This document shows, one piece after another, positions 11,272 through 23,651 of a stretch of DNA of 64,000 nt (positions within the stretch are counted from its first letter, which is position 1; each line of letters starts with the position of its first letter). The DNA lies in NCBI GenBank assembly GCA_009746045.1, contig RPFO01000065.1:801711-865710 (forward strand). Direction: 5' to 3'. The notes beneath the pieces were generated by a model, which was not told the origin of the DNA, searched no databases, and worked only from the letters and a program-made list of their open reading frames with translations. This stretch comes from Mesostigma viride (taxonomy: Eukaryota > Streptophyta > Mesostigmatophyceae > Mesostigmatales > Mesostigmataceae). A program made the translations under genes and the position numbers.

Positions 11272-12798
11272 GTGTGCGGTAACCCTGATGGCCGCCCATC
11301 CACGTCACTTCCCATGCCGCGGCCCATGTTGAACCCCCAACACGGGATTGACCCGCCGGGAATGGCCCGGGGCCAAGGGGGTGAGGCCCACGCGGCGCCC
11401 CACGCTGTGCAGAAAGGGAGGGCCAGCGCTGGACCGGGCGACAAAGGGGCCAAAGAGTGGGCACACTGGCCAAAGGGACTGCAACAAGCCAAGCAGGGGC
11501 TGAATCCGCCCAACAGTGGGCTGCGGCGACCCAAACAGGGGCTGAATCGGCCCAAGGAGAAGCCGCGAGTCTCCGTGTTGGCCATGAAGTTTGCGGATGC
11601 AGTAAAAGATTATGAGTTGCGACACGGGGGGGCAGCCGGAGCACAAGGCGTGGACGGGTCACAAGGGGCGGCTGGGGATGGGCTACCAGGGGGCCCCGTG
11701 GGTGCAAGTGGGCCGCGAGGGGCAGGCCTGTCTGTCTTGGGGGCTGCTTTGGGAAGGTCTCTTCCCGCAACCACGCTGGTGCGCACGGCCAGTGCCGCCG
11801 AGGGTGGGGGAGCGAATCTTGGAAGTGAGGAGATGGGTCCGGAAGCCCCTGGCAGGGTTGGCGATGGCACAGCGTGTGCACGCGATAGATATTGTGAGGG
11901 CGCCAACTGTGCCAGCGGTGTGGACGTTGCAGATGATGGCATCGGTGTGGGAGCCGCATCGCGAGGGCTACCAGCAGCCAAGTCCAAGGGAGCAAGGGGG
12001 AAGGGCAGGCCAACGGTACCCTCACTGGATGGGGAGAATGCGGCAGGCGGTGTAAGCATGGGTGCTGGCAGCCGGGTGCCTACCGGGGCTGTTATAACAA
12101 AGCCTGCAGCAGGTATGAAACCACGGGCAGCTGGACGTGCTAGCACAGGACCATTTGTGGGGACAGGCAAGGGGCACCGGGTTGATGGTGCGTCTTCAGC
12201 AGATACTGCGGCCAATGGCTCTCATACCGGGCAGGGGGGAGTGCCTGGCCAACCAGCCGGCACAGAGGATGTGGCGCGATCTATGGGTGCTTTTGATGCT
12301 GCCTTTCTTGCCCATGGCACACTTGCTGGTGCCCCCAGCGCGGTGGAGCCCACCCAGGAGGCACACATGTGGTGCGACGATGGCGGCGCCGACCCTACCT
12401 GGTACCCTGGCCTTGATGATGTGGCGCTCCTCGACGGTATGCCCGCCGGTTTGTTTGGTGACAACAATGATGACGCAGTGCCAGACATGGCATCATTGGG
12501 GGATGTTCCCGATGCAGAGCTGGGGGTGGGGCACGAGGGTGCTGCATGCAGCACAAGGCAAGGCCACAGAGGGGAGGGTGACGGCTGCCAGTCCACAGAG
12601 GGGGCGAGCCAGTCGTGTCTTATCATGGGGCTGCTGGACCCGGAAACCAGTGGGAGATATGAGGGGGGGGGCGAGGATCTGGCAAGGCAGCCAGGGAAGG
12701 GGCAGTGCATGCCTCGGAGCCGCGGCGCCGCCATGCAGCCTGCCAGCGAGCGGCGAAAGACGGAGGGCACGGCGAGGTGGGTCCCTGTCCTCATCTAG
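11272..12798 (+). pseudogene. Truncated copy of the large disordered-protein ORF
   Basis: 508 codons, matching the C-terminal part of the ORF at 52955-56564. A 2.28 kb deletion removed the acceptor site and about 700 N-terminal codons, fusing the frame to upstream non-coding sequence. By eye the shared part differs from copy 2 by about 12 amino-acid replacements and about 6 silent changes. That mix suggests little purifying selection since duplication. Residues shared by both copies include K-F-A-D-A-V-K-D-Y-E-L-R-H-G-G and two K-Q-G-L-N units. Confidence 0.7.
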
Positions 12799-13276
12799 CG
12801 CGGTGGATGGGTGGATGGGTTGTGTTTCATGGCAATGGGCTGACGTGACGTGTGGTGCAGGCACGCAGGGGTAGGTAGTGGGTAGCGTAGACGTTGAGGT
12901 GGTGCTAGAATTTCGGCTTAGGACCTGGTGCGGCAGGTGTACAGCGGCGCATCGTTGGGGCGAACTTGTGGGGATGGATGGGTGGATGGATGGTTCTTCA
13001 ATTCTTCTCCTGAGAAATGTATGGAGAAATAACGTTGTTTGTTTGGGGTGTCTTTGTCTAGATTTCATTCTGTTCGGTTGTGCATTGAATGCTGACTCTT
13101 GCCAAGACGTGCTTTATGCATCCTCCGTGGTCGCCTTGCAAAGGCGTGGTTTCCCGCTTCCTCAAGCCATGGCAGCGCACTGTCTTGCATTCGTGGCATT
13201 CTCACGCCCTAACCTGTGGTGTACCCGACATGTGACCCCCATGTGTGTGCCAAATGTGCGATCAAGGCGCAGAAGC

Positions 13277-13318
13277 ATGAAGTCGGCGTTGATGGAAGAC
13301 GCGCCCGAGCTGTTGCAA
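13277..13318 (+). pseudogene. Orphan first exon, copy of the five-exon gene
   Basis: Identical in reading to exon 1 at 57051-57092 (M-K-S-A-L-M-E-D-A-P-E-L-L-Q, then GTAAGT). The remaining four exons are absent here because copy 1 stops inside the intron minisatellite at 14270. Confidence 0.75.
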
Positions 13319-13335
13319 GTAAGTACTAGTTGTTA

Positions 13336-14270
13336 CCTCCTGGTCCTCGTGTCCTGGTCCTCGTGTCCTGCTGCCCTTGTCCTCGTGTCCTGGTCCTCGT
13401 GTCCTGGTCCTCGTGTCCGGGTCCTCGTGTCCGGGTCTTCGGGTCCTGGTCCTCGTGTCCTGGTCCTCGTGTCCTGGTCCTCGTGTCCTGGTCCTCGTGT
13501 CCTGGTCCTCGTGTCCTGGTCCTCGTGTCCTGGTCCTCGTGTCCTGGTCGTCGTGTCGTGGTCCTCGTGCCCTGGTCCTCGTGCCCTGGTCCTCGGGTCC
13601 TGGTCCTCGTGTCCTGGTCCTCATGTCCTGGTCCTCGTGTCCTGGTCCTCGTGTCCTGGTCCTCGTGTCCTGGTCCTCGTGTCCTGGTCCTCGTGTCCTG
13701 GTCCTCGTGTCCTGGTCCTCGTGTCCTGGTCCTCGTGTCCTGGTCCTCGTGTCCTGGTCCTCGTGTCCTGGTCCTCGTGTCCTGGTCCTCGTGTCCTGGT
13801 CCTCGTGCCCTGGTCCTCGTGCCCTGGTCCTCGTGTCCTGGTCCTCGTGTCCTGGTCCTCGTGTCCTGGTCCTTGTGTCCTGGTCCTCGTGTCCTAGTCC
13901 TCGTGTCCTGGTCCTCGTGCCCTTGTCCTCGTGTCCTGGTTCTCGTGTCCTGGTCCTCGTGTCCTGGTCCTTGTGTCCGGGTCCTCGGGTCCTGGTCCTC
14001 GTGTCCTGGTCCTCGTGTCGTGGTCCTCGTGCCCTGGTCCTCGTGCCCTGGTCCTCGGGTCCTGGTCCTTGTGTCCTGGTCCTCATGTCCTGGTCCTCGT
14101 GTCCTGGTCCTCGTGTCCTGGTCCTTGTGTCCTGGTCCTCGTGTCCTGGTCCTCGTGTCCTGGTCCTCGTGTCCTGGTCCTCGTGTCCTGGTCCTCATGT
14201 CCTGGTCCTCGTGTCCTGGTCCTCGTGTCGTGGTCCTCGTGTCCTGGTCGTCGTGTCCTAGTCCTCGTGT
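13336..14270. repeat. 14-bp minisatellite, copy 1 (about 67 units)
   Basis: Tandem TCCTGGTCCTCGTG units with point variants (GTGCCC, GTGTCG, CTTGTG, TCATGT). It begins 17 bp past a GTAAGT donor. The unit has no stop codon in any frame on either strand, so long artificial ORFs cover it. Confidence 0.97.
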
Positions 14271-17200
14271 CCTAGGAACTCGTTTCTGATATTGCTAATA
14301 AAAGCTGATAAAATTCTGATAAAAATTAGGTAAATTCTGATGAAATTCTGATAAATTCAGATGAAATTCTGATAAAACGTCTGATATTTTCCTGAAATTT
14401 TATCAGATTTTATCTAGGGTGTACATTTCATCAAGTCTAGGTCAACTTGATAAAATGGCACCTAGGTAAAATCTGATAAAATGGCACCTAGGTAAAATCT
14501 TATAAAATGGCACCTTAGTAGGTAAAATCTGATAGAATGGCACCTACGTAAAATCTGATTAAATGGCACCAAAAAACCTGAGAAAAAAAAAAAACAGGTT
14601 TAATCTGACAACACAGACCCTGATAATGCTGGCAACAGCATGAGCGCGCTAGCAGTGCATTGCCAGCTGAAAAGACGCCTTTATTAAACCATATAATATC
14701 ATCTTGACGAGATCTCAACGTGTTTTTGAAACACGGTTCGCTCTGCTGCACACTAGGAAAGGGCAGAGCCGTTATTCCATGGAGCGGCAATGATGATGAC
14801 TGTTTCCCATCCGGCATTCCTGCAACCATGGCAAAAAACACAATTAATGCAACACAAACGCGGATTGTGAGGACAACTATGTATATACAAAGAAATGCAT
14901 GAGAGACAAACAAGAATGGGCAGTACATTTCATGCAGTGGGCGATTTACTCGTTAAAAAAACAAAGCAGCTAACCTTTGTCTTAGATAACAGTGGCAACT
15001 CCAGCATCCCTGAATGTTTTGCAAGGGACACAATGCCGTAACGGAGACGTTGAGATGTGCTCAAATCCCCCCCCTCTGCCCCCTGATAACATGCAAGGAA
15101 TAATCAACCCCCCCGCGTGACTGCCCCTTCACGGCAAGTAGTAAGCACCCCCCGCCTGCACCTAGATAATAACAAGGAATAATTAATTATCCTTCCCATG
15201 CCTTCCCCCGGCCATGACAAGGAATGTGTTAACCCCCCCCCCCTGCATGCATGCCTGCCCCCCGGAAAAAAGGATTGAATACCAACTTCTTCCGTGCACA
15301 TGACACAAGGAATAACTGTGTACGTTACCAAAGCGCTCCCCGCACCTACGTCCTATTTATGAGTGTATGAGACAGTGTTGTAACTGACCTGGTTTACCAC
15401 AGATGACCATGATCCCTCAAGCACTGCCGGATTCTGAAGCAGCTTCGCACACTGTGTGGGAGCGAGCCTGCTGCTGAACTGATGTCAAGCTTCGCTGCAC
15501 GGTGCAAGAGACAATGTAGCCACCAGAATATCATTGCATTGGGGTCAGTGACATCATGCACCCAAAAGTGTGCACATAAGCAGACATTCAAGTATCATCG
15601 GCTGATCACTTGCACACAATGACACCCTCATTGAACATTGCAGTTTTAGATGCCCCCGCCCCCCCCCCCCCCCAAAAGAAGCCCCCCTGGTGCCGCTGCA
15701 AGCGGCAGCGCCGGGGGGGGGCGCCGACGCTTTGCCTGCCTTCTTTACCGGTGGTGGCGGGGGAACATTTTCTGCGTCATCAATGTCCGCCTCGGTCACC
15801 GCCTTGGCCGCCTCGGCCGCTTCGAGTGCAGCCAGCTGGGCTCGCAGCGCCAGGATTTTTGGATTTGGAGCGACGGCAGCCGCCAGGGGAGCTCCACCTG
15901 GGGACACATCCTGTGTAAAGCAAATACGGAAAATGAACAAAAGAAAAAACAAGAGTAGGTTTAAACTATAATAAACACGTTGTTTTGTGTAGACAACCAT
16001 CTTTCAAGGAAAACTGTTCAGTCAAAAGAACCTTAGCTTTTGTGTGTGCTGGTGTGTGTGTTTGAGTGCTAGCCAGTGTATACTCGCATGTGTGTGCCAG
16101 TTTGCTACTGTGCGTGTGTGTGCAAGTGTGCTCATGTGTGTGCTCTAGTGTGCGTGGTTGTGCTAGTGCACTCGTGTGTGCTAGAATGTGTGTGAGGCGC
16201 CTACATAACGGATCGTTGGCCAAATGGTTGGGATTACATCATTCAAAAGCAAACGTTCAGCAATTTGCATTGCATAACCACAAGCAGTAGTGTACAGTAT
16301 CCGGCTGGAATCATGCATCACTGTATGCACAAGGATAGGTAAAGCTGACATCGGGGCCAGGTAGTGGCGTCATCTTGTAGGCGGTCTTCTTGTGCGGAGT
16401 TGTCGTTCTTGGGTACTGGAAAAAAAGAGCGAGGCCCGAGCAAACAAACCAAGGTGGAAGGATTGTAAGACAGCCGACGTGCATACCACCAATTAACCAA
16501 TAAACTGAGAAAGAAATGGACTCTTGCCTGTACCAAAAATTGGTTGTCTGACTACAGAATGACAGGAGCCCTGTCTGGCTACAGAATGCCTGGCTGTCTG
16601 ACTACAGAATGAAGAGCAAGCCGAATTAGTTATGAGAAAGAAACAGTAAAGAGGGGTTCTACGAAAGCCTGAGAGCTCACACCCAAATAGCCGCAAAGAC
16701 CTACATACTTTCCCCTCGCGGGGGGCGCTGGAAAACGGCAAAGGCAAAGCGGAGCCCGCCGCCCTTAGGAATTTTTTTTTTAAGGCTTGCCTGGCTCTGT
16801 AGCGTTTTTCATACAGTTTTGTTGAAACAAAGTAGCAATAAGATGATTTCCATCCCCAAGGAGGAAGGGCAGAACAAGAGCATGCCTTCCAGGCACATTT
16901 GGTCTTACCGGGACCACGTTCGTTATGCAGCTCAATGCAGGGTCGGGCGCCGGCATGTGGGCAGGGCCAACGGAGCCTGCCTCTCCGGAAGTCTCCTTCG
17001 TCTTTCTGTTGTTGACGTAATCTGCTTGGCTAGAAAGTAGGCGGCTGAACGCAACCTCAATCAATTTTTCGGGGGGGTAAGGCGTGGGCGCAGGCCCCTT
17101 ACCGCTCACCTTCCACTTGTAAGTCCTTTCTGCGCAGTCCTCGTGTGCCAACGCACTTGCGCAAGTGAGTACCTGCGCTGCCCTCTTTACTACTTTACTG

Positions 17201-17700
17201 AGATGGCCTTGGTCCTGCCTTTTTTTAGGTATGCCGTACGCCAGATAATTGGCAGCTAATGAGTTCAAGACATTTCGGAAGACAGTCTTGTACTCGCTCA
17301 GGACTACGTTTTGCAGAGGCAGCGCGGCCTTAGTTGCTTCAAGCTTCGCAACTTTGGCAGGATCCGCACTAATGCATCTTGGAAATTGCGCCATTTGGTG
17401 ACCAGGCCGGCCTCACCAAGTCCACCATTGTGGAGTTTGCAGCTTCCGCACACATCCCTCAACACAAGTACATCCGGCCGGCTTAGCAAAGTTTGAATTT
17501 CGCGGTCCCCGCCCCGTATCCACGCCACTGACAGGCGCGACACGGCCGCGTTCTGACTGCGATCTGTGGGCAGAGATCAGAATCTCGCGCAAAGTTTGAA
17601 TTTCGCGGTCCCCGCCACGAACCAAGCCACTCATCCCCGGGCAGATTTTGCGTGAATGAAAGCAAACGCCCGTCAGATGTGATGTCCGTAATCTTATAAG
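14271..17700 (-). repeat. Left inverted arm of the CACTA complex
   Basis: Reverse-complement counterpart of 24398-28770. It lacks about 1.06 kb matching about 26,370-27,440, with the break near the C-run at about 15656-15672. It keeps the CACTA-like terminus that the right arm has lost. AGAACCGAGTT just inside its inner border (17698-17709) resembles the complement of the CACTA end, as expected if it were a deletion derivative of the whole element. A CA/TG-rich stretch lies at about 16040-16200. Confidence 0.9.
16780..17394 (-). CDS. CACTA accessory ORF, 204 aa, intact copy
   Basis: Opens M-A-Q-F-P-R-C-I-S-A-D-P-A-K. It carries a basic, helix-rich middle (K-R-A-A-Q-V-L-T-C-A-S-A-L-A-H) and Y-P-P-E-K-L-I-E-V-A-F-S-R-L-L-S-S. 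It is probably one exon of a TNPA-like accessory protein, since CACTA elements commonly encode a second DNA-binding protein. No named domain is recognised. An upstream reading includes V-C-G-S-C-K-L-H-N-G, a possible metal-binding knuckle. The right-arm copy has an in-frame stop about 43 codons after the start, so only this copy keeps the frame. Confidence 0.5.
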   Translation of the reverse strand: MAQFPRCISADPAKVAKLEATKAALPLQNVVLSEYKTVFRNVLNSLAANYLAYGIPKKRQDQGHLSKVVKRAAQVLTCASALAHEDCAERTYKWKVSGKGPAPTPYPPEKLIEVAFSRLLSSQADYVNNRKTKETSGEAGSVGPAHMPAPDPALSCITNVVPVRPNVPGRHALVLPFLLGDGNHLIATLFQQNCMKNATEPGKP

Positions 17701-17731
17701 AACCGAGTTATAAGTACCGAGTTCTGATATT

Positions 17732-18010
17732 CACTAGGAACTCGGTTCTGATAAAATTATTGAATTTCATCAGATTTTATCAGAGTGTCTGTAATTTTAT
17801 CAGAAATTCTCTTAAATGTAGATAAAATTCTGATGGAATTCATAGATAAAATCTGATGTTCTGATTAAAAACACAAAGTGTAGATAATCTCTGATAAATT
17901 CTGATAAAATTCTGATCAAATAGATTTAAAAAATATTAGTCTGATAAAATCAGATAAAACATACACAGTGTGATAAAATCTGATAGAAACGAATAAAGAA
18001 ATCTAGTGTG
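17732..18010 (-). repeat. CACTA terminus and subterminal repeat array
   Basis: Begins CACTAGGAACTCGGTTCTG and continues with about a dozen TCTGATAAAAT-like motifs in both orientations. This is the end lying 3' of the transposase gene. Subterminal repeats of this sort bind the element's own proteins in characterised CACTA families. Confidence 0.75.
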
Positions 18011-21000
18011 ATAAAACGGCGCAGAAGTCTGATAAAACCAGCCCAGCCAGGTCCACTCTAAACCATGCATGGGCCCATGGCTTGCAAGATGCGTGCCTGG
18101 CCATGAATATGATACAATGCAATACCACTGACCGACTATTATACATCCGGACTCAATAGTCCTCATCATCAACGTCATCATCATCACTGGAATCATCACT
18201 GGTGCTGCTGGAGCCATCATCGCTAGAATAACCAGACGGCTCTGTATAGATGACCGGAGAACGCAATCTAGTGCTACGGCGATGTTCACAGCCCACGAGC
18301 TGTGTGTCCACAGGTGCCTCCTTGCCGCGGCGGCTGGCTGACGCATCCACAAGGGGCTGCTCGCGGCGGCTTGCTGACGCAGCCGCAAGGGGCTCCTTGC
18401 ATGCCGCGGCGGCTGGCCAATGCACCCGCACGTGGAGGTTGTGCAGCCACCGGCAATGTTGGAGGGGTTGAAACCTGCCCAGTTCCCGCAGCCGGCACAA
18501 TGCCTTGGGCAGAAACGGAATCCGTGCGCACATCATAAGCAAACCCCCAGCACGTGGTGACAGATGCCGTGGCAACTTCAGATGCACAACCGCCAACTCG
18601 GGGGCATACCGTGGATCGGGGACATACCCAACTGAGCTAATGTCTGTGGGCAGAGCCAGCAAAGGCGTGCGAGGAGACAACTCGCTGCGAATACAGGTCA
18701 GCTGTTCCTCAGGGTACTCTGCAGCGTCACGCGGCTGAAAGAGCTCCAATCTCAGGAAAATCTGATGCTTCCAATGAGGCACAGTGGACCGAAGAGTGGC
18801 CTTCAGAATGTGTGTTATGTAGCCGTACCTAATGCCCCCGCTGACTTCATGGTATGCAACCCCTGAATTCTTGTGCCGCGTCGCTTGAGAAATATCGGCA
18901 GCCTGCGTCCTGTTGTTGGACCCGAAAAGCTCCACACTGTCAAACTCGTCAGCGTTGTCCATAACCCCCGCGGCCGCCACCTTGATGAGATCGGGAACCA
19001 GGGGCTTGGCGTTTTTTCGAATCCATTGCTTCAGCCATGCCACGGCCAGGTTGTTGATATGATCCTCCCTGCAAGGCGAAAATAGGCGATCGCCGGGGCA
19101 AGGCACAAGAACGTGGAGAAAAGAGAAACATGCTTGGCGTGTTAGCGCTTTCTGATGCTGAAGGGCAGATGTCTGTTAAGAAAAGAACAAGACCATGACA
19201 AGACCAACTGAATACAGACAAAAAGTACTTAGGATTATAATACAAGAACTTGACTCATCAGCACCAGGTAGTAAGGACTCAAGGACATATCCAAAAGAAC
19301 CTTGATTTAGTTAACTAAAACCAACATGGATGAGAGTCAACAATAGAAAACATAAGAACAGGACTTACCAGTACTCTCGGCCCCCGTTCTCCTCAGGGTC
19401 TTCAGACGTGGCCAGTGGCGATGCGACGCGACATAAAAGCCGCACCGCTTCATCCAACTCCGTGGCAGTGAACGTGTACGCGCCATTGTGAGACCGCTTT
19501 CCGAGGCTGACCTCTTTCGCAGGTTCATTGTCAAGCTTGTCCCTGATATAGTCCCGACTCTTTGCCTGCATGCAGCTCAAGTAAAATACCGAACGAAAAA
19601 TTGAAAAGTTAGTAAAAAGGCTAGCAAGGTCCATGCATTCAACATGATGAAAGATGCACGCCACAAGCATCCTTAGAAACAATCCAATCCATGATTTACA
19701 AGAAAATGCCTACAAGCAAGCTACTTCACTATACAATGCAATTAAAAGCCAGAGAGGCCCTTAAAAGGTAGGCATGCTTACAATTCTTGTTTGTTGCGTG
19801 AAGTATGAAAGGTAGCTCAGGATTTCTTAGGACCGCGTGGAGTGCGCCATTGAATGCTCGACGTTTAGGTTTGACATATGACCCGACTTGGCCTTTTGCA
19901 TGCACCGCTCTCCAAGTTTCATGTCGCGACCCTCAGGGAGGCCCACATACGAGATTTGCTTCTCCAAATGGCCCATCAAGTGCACATATTTCGCCATTTC
20001 AGTCGCCGGCATGACTCGCTCAGCAGCCACCGTCGCGTGGATGAACATCTTCCCCAGATCATCTTGCTGGCCCTGGGTTAAGGCTCGAGAAGAAAATAAA
20101 ACATCCCACGCCGCAAACTGCTGAAAAAATGCCGCACGGGCTACCGGATCCAAGCACCCTCGAAGGGATATGTGCGCCTGCTTGCATGCATAATACAGCT
20201 TGTCATCGGTCTTCATTTGCATGCCCTCCGGACCCTTCGCAAGCAACCCCACCCAGTGGCCGCTAAAGTGGTCGGGAAGGCATCTCATCATGATCTCGTC
20301 GGTGGCTGCCATGGCGAGAAACGCATTCAAAAAAAGAAGGAAAAAAAAATGTCATGCCAGAACCGCTACCAGATTGCCAGGCAGAAGCAACAACAACGAA
20401 AAGTCATGATTGACACACCACCCCCACCTGCCCCCTGACAACAAGGAATAATCACACACACACACACGGCTGAATGGCCCCCATGACAAGGAAAAAATGT
20501 TCCCCACCGCAAACGAAGGCTCAACAAAAAATTACCTGTGACATGCTTCTTTTCCTCTGGCGTGAGCTGGAAGCTTGGACCGGGCGCATTAACTTCTGTC
20601 TTCTTCCGCCCGCGTTTGGCCGTGAGGAATTCCCGCCACAGCTCAGGGTTCAAGTTTAGCGCTTTGAGCCGGTCGCGGGTATGACTGTCCTTGAGGTCTT
20701 TGCCTGCATGCACACACACAGAAGCACACATGAAATGCATCCAGCCATTGAAATTCTTTCAGTAATTCAAACAGAAAACGGAAAGTTGTCGGAAAGTTGG
20801 GGGAATATCTGGGAAAAAGTTGCACAATGTGCACAATATCACAAAGTCAGGCTTACCGCAGGTGCAGTTGACGATGCGCTTGATGTTGTTTGAACAAAGG
20901 TGAAACTCGTCGACAAGATGTCTAATCAGCAGATCCTTTCAGTACGGCAGCCTCGCAAACGGTTCGGGCTCCCGAATCAACCGCCCGGAGTATTCCACAT

Positions 21001-22267
21001 AGCCCGAATAGGTCATGCTTCCGGGGTCAGGCGGCGTTCTGTCTGGCCGGGCGGGATCACGTGGGGGGAACATTCGGTCGTTGCCGATGAAGGCAAACTT
21101 GCCACGCGAGATGTACACGCCAGGCCACTTGTCACCATGAAAAATGCAGCCATTGTAGCCTTCGCATGGAATGTTCAGGCTCTTGGCCACTGCTGTCCAG
21201 ATAATCGTGCATTACTGTCACATGGACTTCAACTCCACTGGATTGTAAATACCGTTGACATCATTCACCACATCACATACCCAGAACCCTTTCCATAGCT
21301 CCAGGAAGTCGTCCGCAACAAGGGCTAGCGCTGCGTTCATTCTCTTGGGCGCTTTGCCCTCAGATGCGCTAATGAGAAGGACCATACAACTGAATTCTTT
21401 GGACGAATAAACATGCTCAGGAAGGTTGTAACAATGGGCAAAGACTGGCCAGGCAGAATATTGTGTCAGCTGCTTGAACGGGCACATGCCATCGAAGGAA
21501 ACTCCGAACGTCGAATTGCGGGGCTCTGTGCGCATTTCCGGCCACTCCGACTTTATGTGCTGCATGGCACGAGTATCTGCACGCACATTTCGTTCAAGAG
21601 CAGAATGCGGCAGTTGGCTTATTAGAGTTCAGCGTATGACCATGGAATAGAGAAAAAGAAGCAAGGTAACCAAGAAAACTTGACACAAAACGACAAGCAT
21701 CCAGACAAATACCAACCTTTCATGCCGTGTACGACTCGGTTGGGAACGTCGGGTGCCTTGTTTTCCTTGGCTGCATGGTACCGCATAGCTTCCGACATGG
21801 CTCTGATGCGAAACCAGCAGCGGATTCGATGCCACATTGGGAAATGCCTCACTTGCCGATCAGAGGCTTCCTTGTGGTCACTGTGTGTCCATCCTTGTCT
21901 ATGTAGGTTCGGTACCTGGCAGCCAAGCACTTCGGGCATTGCTTTTCGTCTTTTGTTTTGAATACATAGTCGTCACATTTGCACATGTCATAGACGTTGT
22001 AGTGCAGGCCAAGCTTGTTCATGATATCTCTCGTCTCTGCCAGCGACTGTGTACGGCAGTTGCCCTCCGGCGAAATTTCAGCAATCAATGCCAACATGTC
22101 GTCGGCAAAGACTTTAGAACAGGCGTAGTCTGCCATAAGTATGATGAGTCGGATGGCTGTTACAATAACAGAGTGTTGCGAGCCCGGGTAGAGCTTTGGG
22201 CTAGACTGCACACGCCCAATGGCAGCATCAAACTCACGTGCAAACTGTGTCGCGGCATCACGGCCAG

Positions 22268-23651
22268 CCGTGTTGGTCCATACTTCCATACGGGGTATTT
22301 ACACAAGCCCAAAAATACTGCAAATACGCCAAGTATTTATGAAGGGGGTTCACAATACGGCGAACAATAGGGCTGCCATCAATACGGGGTACTTATGGAA
22401 GGGGGGGATGTCAATACGGGGGATCAACTAGGGGAGTGTCCCCATAATTGCATTTCGTTTGTAATTCATAATGCATGACAGCAATGAACTATAATGCATG
22501 ACAAGCATGAAGTTTGATCACATGGTAAATTTACAAACCACTTGTAACTATCTCGTTCATTCTCATATCACTCATGTATGCCTGACACTATTCCGCATGC
22601 ACATGTAACATTTGTGGACTGTGATAGTTGTATATTATAGTTGAATTGAACACATTGTTCTCTTACTTGTCTTAGTAGTCTACAATCTGCTTTGAAAGTG
22701 TAAGTTATGTGCCAAATTGTAAATATGCTTCATGGCCAGAAAGCATCGCGCAATCGAAGTTTTGACAAGCTGGCGAGGCTGGCTGGAAGAACCAACACCG
22801 CTGGAAGTGGCAGCAGCCTGCACTTAACCATCCAACTTCTTCTTTGCATTCTCGCTTCGCCTCCTTGCCGAAATAGACCTTCGTGAGACGTTCCTGCAGA
22901 TCACCGGGAGACTGGGTGCAAAAACGGGCACCCTTACACGCGATGTGGGCCAGATGCCCCACCACTCGTGTCGAGCTATATGCGGCCAGCGTCCCCATGC
23001 GCTGGCCACAAAGCTCGCAGATGTACTTGTGGTATTCAACGGTGCCACCATGTGCAAGGTTCTTACCATCTTCCGAGACTAGCTCCAGATAATTCCACTC
23101 TTCGTCTTGTGCTCTTGGTACTCTCGCCTGAGACATGGTCGGCACGCCGTCTGGACTACGTACGTGTTTCCAGTGCCAGCCCTACACTGCATTATTTGCC
23201 CGTCGACCTTCGTCAAAACCTAACAAAATGTGCTTCCGTCGGTGCATTACAGTACAGCTGTAGCTTCGTTGTCATATATTTAATTGAATAGCCAGTAAAG
23301 CAGCCCTGTTGCAGCTTTTATTATTGCTTGTTATTGCAGCTTTTCATTCGCTTACTTGTCACGTGAAATAATTCTGTCAACAAAAGTGGAAAAGGCGTTG
23401 CAACGTATCAGCGGCCGCACCGGCCACTAGCCAGTACCTCTAGAGTACAAAGTGTCGAAAGATTACTGTGGTGTGTGGAGCGTTGAAAGCCGGCGACACG
23501 GTTCCCAGGCCTGAACTTTGCGGCCGACCCCAAAAATGGCCAAGTCCCGGAGCACAAAAATGGTTGAAAAATACGGCATATTTATGAACGGGCCTTCAAT
23601 ACGGTAAATACGCGCGTTTATGAAGGACCCCCGCCGTATGGACCAACATGG
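22268..23651 (-). mobile_element. hAT-like insertion inside the CACTA transposase
   Basis: 1384 bp flanked by an exact 8-bp target duplication, ACGGCCAG (22260-22267 and 23652-23659). The terminal inverted repeats are 16 bp with one mismatch (CCGTGTTGGTCCATAC on the left, CCATGTTGGTCCATAC on the right, read inward). Subterminal AATACGG and TATTTATGAAGG motifs recur near both ends. An 8-bp target duplication is the hAT hallmark. The interrupted transposase codons agree on both sides (D-P-W-A-G-R, then D-A-A-T-Q). A BED-finger ORF lies inside. No hAT catalytic domain is visible, so it is non-autonomous. Confidence 0.85.
22705..23145 (-). CDS. BED-type zinc finger ORF of the hAT-like element
   Basis: A 146-residue ORF with W-N-Y-L-E-L-V near the start, then C-E-L-C, then V-V-G-H-L-A-H-I-A-C-K-G. 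This is the aromatic/C-x2-C/H-x3-5-C pattern of BED fingers. hAT transposases start with BED fingers that bind element ends. No dimerisation or RNase-H part follows, so this is a truncated transposase or a stand-alone DNA-binding protein. Confidence 0.55.
   Translation of the reverse strand: MPTMSQARVPRAQDEEWNYLELVSEDGKNLAHGGTVEYHKYICELCGQRMGTLAAYSSTRVVGHLAHIACKGARFCTQSPGDLQERLTKVYFGKEAKRECKEEVGWLSAGCCHFQRCWFFQPASPACQNFDCAMLSGHEAYLQFGT

Larger units (their letters stand above)
9231..14270. repeat. Segmental duplication, copy 1
   Basis: About 5.04 kb nearly identical to 40260-41189 plus 51599-60013. It starts at CTTAGCCATGAATAACC in both copies. It lacks about 35 bp between two ATAAA microhomologies near 10151, the place where copy 2 carries the LINE. 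It also lacks 2.28 kb corresponding to 52807-55088, and has a shorter 14-bp minisatellite. It ends abruptly inside that minisatellite at the CACTA terminus at 14271. Confidence 0.93.

Noticed and set aside
13336-14270. CRISPR-like regular repeat array
   Set aside because: Units are head to tail with no unique spacers, in a eukaryotic intron.
13262-14289. ORFs of about 270-340 codons across the copy 1 minisatellite
   Set aside because: Same repeat artefact as copy 2.
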